A stretch of 45,468 nucleotides of DNA from Thermoplasmata archaeon. GTDB lineage: Archaea > Thermoplasmatota > Thermoplasmata > Thermoplasmatales > Thermoplasmataceae. The notes below the pieces were generated by a model, which searched no databases, was not told where the DNA came from, and worked only from the letters and a program-made list of their open reading frames with translations. Shown piece by piece: positions 43,331-45,468 of this stretch. The stretch's first letter is position 1; every line of letters begins with the position of its first letter. Location of the stretch: positions 1-45,468 of the forward strand of contig JAJZWN010000006.1 in NCBI GenBank assembly GCA_021846695.1, read 5' to 3'. A program made the translations under genes and the position numbers.

Positions 43331-45349
43331 TTATACAGAATCCTGTATTATTGACATTCCATTTATGGAAGGAATGCCGGTGAATACGTAAGTGACACCT
43401 GTATGCATCTCTGTGCTGTTCAGATTGAATGTTAAAGTTTCACCATTTAATCTATATGAGCTGGAATTTATCCTATATAAAGTTACATTTCCATTGTCGA
43501 GAATAGTGATATTAATCCCTGATGCAGGTATTTTATAGCTACTGTTCAAATACACAGATATGCTGTAATTTCCGGGCAAAATATAGGTGGTGTTGCCGGA
43601 ATACACGTTCTTTCCCAGATTTTCTAATTTTTGAAAACTGGACATGTTTTTATCCGGTATCGGGCCATAGACCTTTCCGTTAGTATGGTCAAATTCCTTT
43701 GAGCTATAGGAAACATTTAATGGATTAAATATTAATGGTTTTCCTGTATAATGGAGTTCAAGTGCTATCACACCGTAACCCTCAGCAAGTATGCCATAGG
43801 AACCACTATTCATATACTCCAATGCAAGATTTGCAAGTGATATATTATGCCTGTTTCTAGTGTAGGTCTGGCTATCGTTCAAATCTGCAATTAGGTATTT
43901 AAAATGCACAGATGTCGATGAAATATTATTGTACGGAAATGCTGTTGCGTTTAAATCTTTATAAAATAACGGGTAAATGTTATTTCCGGTTACAAGGGAT
44001 GAATTCATGCTTATATTATTTTCCAGTGAATATACAAAGTGGTTCCGTTCTGCAGAATATCCTGCTGAATCATTTACAATATTATGGATGCCTGAAGGTT
44101 CCACAGATACAGGCGATATGGGTGACACCACTATAAACGCTGCAATTGCAAATACAGCAATAACTAACATGGTATTTTTTAAATTCCTGGCCGCCCGTTT
44201 AGTTTTAATGGAAGGCGTAGGCTTGAATTCCATCATTTTAGATATTCCAAATACGGCAGCGACAAATATCATAGGTATAAACATCATTGAGTACTGGTAT
44301 CCTATAAAATAATAAGGTATGTATGAGGAGGTCATGGCATATACAAGATATGGAATAGCCGGGATTAAACCAATAGGGAAACGGTAAAATGCAAAATCAA
44401 CGGCCAGAAATGCAAGAACCAGGAAGAGAAGCTTAATCTGGTAATTGGCGATAATATAAGTCATGAATCTGTATGGATGGAGAAAAAATGTTAAAACAAG
44501 GCCAGTTATACTTCTCGACGCAGAACCCGTAGCTCCACTTGCGAAAAGCAAAATACTCTGGCTATGTGCTATGTCTCCTTTGAGGTACCCTGCTGCAGTA
44601 TAGTATATAAGTAAAACTATAAGTGATGTGATAAACAGGTATGCCATTTTTTTTGTCTGCTCACCGGATTCCTTGAAATAATACCTGGATATCATCATTT
44701 CCATTATTAATGTCATCACTACAATAAAAACAAAGGAAGCATGAAGGCTTACTATCAGGGCAAGAAAAACAATATTCCACGCCATCCTGTTTTTAATGTA
44801 AAAATAAATTGCCATAAAATAAAAGAATGGGAGAAATATCATTAGATGGAAATCAAAATAAATCGGGCTTTCTGTTAAGGGTGAAAGTAGAAAGGCACTT
44901 GCTATTATAAATGAATAAAGTGCAGGATTTTTTATGTTTTCAGGGTATTTTTCCTTTATCCTGGAAAAAATATGCAGGGAGATATAGTAAAGTGGAATTG
45001 TTGCGAAACTTAAGAATACTGCCTGAATAATAAGCAATATGTATGGATTCGGATAGATGTAAAAGACACCGAGGAGGGCAAACATAAATGGCGAGAAATG
45101 TTCTGCAAGATAACTCTCTCCAAGCAGGTTTGAATAGAATAATTGGCCGTGGAGAGAAGAATAAAATGCCTGTGAATATAATCCCAGATCCCATGCATAA
45201 GCATTAAGTGTATATGCCTTTAAAATAGAATAAAATGAAAAGAAAATAGCGAATATAATGGATAATACTATAATTATACTGTGGTAATTTACTGTCTTTC
45301 CATCTTTAAATATGTTTTTTATCCGGAAGGGCATCCACTCAAATTTCAT
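43331..45349 (-). CDS. DUF2079 membrane protein with an exported C-terminal domain
   Basis: A 672-residue protein. Residues about 20-410 hold some 10-11 transmembrane helices. The region AYAWDLGLYSQAFYSSLHGQLFYSN with AEHFSPFMFALLGVFYIYPNP is the DUF2079 signature, resembling the D-x-G-x-x-x-Q and H-x-S-P patterns of GT-C glycosyltransferase-like proteins. Residues about 415-672 form a beta-rich, Asn/Ser-rich outer domain with many sequons. This points to a possible transfer of sugars or lipids at the outer face. Function of the family is unproven. TATA-like box at 45371-45380 on the minus strand. Confidence 0.78.
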   Translation of the reverse strand: MKFEWMPFRIKNIFKDGKTVNYHSIIIVLSIIFAIFFSFYSILKAYTLNAYAWDLGLYSQAFYSSLHGQLFYSNLLGESYLAEHFSPFMFALLGVFYIYPNPYILLIIQAVFLSFATIPLYYISLHIFSRIKEKYPENIKNPALYSFIIASAFLLSPLTESPIYFDFHLMIFLPFFYFMAIYFYIKNRMAWNIVFLALIVSLHASFVFIVVMTLIMEMMISRYYFKESGEQTKKMAYLFITSLIVLLIYYTAAGYLKGDIAHSQSILLFASGATGSASRSITGLVLTFFLHPYRFMTYIIANYQIKLLFLVLAFLAVDFAFYRFPIGLIPAIPYLVYAMTSSYIPYYFIGYQYSMMFIPMIFVAAVFGISKMMEFKPTPSIKTKRAARNLKNTMLVIAVFAIAAFIVVSPISPVSVEPSGIHNIVNDSAGYSAERNHFVYSLENNISMNSSLVTGNNIYPLFYKDLNATAFPYNNISSTSVHFKYLIADLNDSQTYTRNRHNISLANLALEYMNSGSYGILAEGYGVIALELHYTGKPLIFNPLNVSYSSKEFDHTNGKVYGPIPDKNMSSFQKLENLGKNVYSGNTTYILPGNYSISVYLNSSYKIPASGINITILDNGNVTLYRINSSSYRLNGETLTFNLNSTEMHTGVTYVFTGIPSINGMSIIQDSV

Positions 45350-45370
45350 CTAATTGCCAAGTCCTTATTA

Positions 45371-45380
45371 ATATATTTAT
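45371..45380 (-). promoter_or_regulatory. TATA box of the DUF2079 gene
   Basis: On the minus strand it reads ATAAATATAT, about 26 bases before the ATG at 45349. Confidence 0.5.
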
Positions 45381-45468
45381 TTTATGAAATAACGGATAGC
45401 CATTGCAATATTTTATTGAGAAATAGTTTTTATATATCATTTAAAGTTTATGTTATTGATATTTTAAA

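Noticed and set aside
1..45468. CRISPR array or cas genes
   Set aside because: No regularly spaced repeats of CRISPR type and no Cas-like protein were seen.

Overview
The window looks like chromosomal DNA of an acidophilic euryarchaeon of the Thermoplasmatales, most likely Ferroplasma or a close relative such as Acidiplasma. The domain-level call rests on clearly archaeal genes: transcription factor S, SRP54, the lipid enzyme geranylgeranyl reductase, NreA, a CoA-binding protein and a class I inorganic pyrophosphatase. The DNA is AT-rich. Most genes have a TATA-like box about 25 bases before the start codon and no Shine-Dalgarno site, so leaderless transcripts are the rule; Shine-Dalgarno sites appear mainly at internal operon genes such as sufB and sufD. 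The genus call is weaker and comes from gene content plus a SufB intein of the kind recorded in Ferroplasma acidarmanus.

Layout. 1-9065: tRNA-Arg abutting an adenosine-specific kinase family gene, an APC permease, an MBL-fold hydrolase, citrate synthase, a metallophosphoesterase, a class I aminotransferase and a large predicted surface membrane protein. 9289-13809: a membrane glycosyltransferase, a lactate 2-monooxygenase-like flavoenzyme, and a two-gene unit of NreA and a radical SAM lyase-like protein. 13883-19150: the suf region, a divergent SufR-like regulator followed by sufC, sufB (with intein) and sufD. 19216-24527: an APC permease with CBS domains, an SDR, tRNA-Ser, a CoA-binding protein, TFS and SRP54. 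24823-27860: a pyruvate oxidase-like TPP enzyme and an overlapping ferredoxin/geranylgeranyl reductase pair. 28539-32271: a RecA/KaiC-type ATPase with a nuclease-like N-terminal domain, a cellulose synthase-like glycosyltransferase and an unknown protein. 32272-33297: a mobile-element graveyard. 33298-45349: two more APC permeases, an aldehyde/alcohol dehydrogenase operon, pyrophosphatase, a GntR regulator, a B12-binding radical SAM protein, an ornithine cyclodeaminase-family enzyme and a DUF2079 membrane protein.

How it fits together. Four amino-acid-type permeases, aminotransferase, cyclodeaminase, citrate synthase, lactate and pyruvate oxidising enzymes and the ADH/ALDH pair suggest a heterotroph living on amino acids and small organic acids. 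The suf genes fit a high demand for Fe-S clusters, and ferredoxin, two radical SAM proteins and the membrane-lipid enzymes are obvious clients or neighbours.

The most notable structural result is in 32419-33055. Deleting 32507-32897, a decayed IS605/TnpB element bounded by sequence comparison with a solo copy at 21237-21280, rejoins two fragments of an IS3-type OrfA-like transposase in the same reading frame. The solo copy carries both outer edges of the element in only 44 bases.
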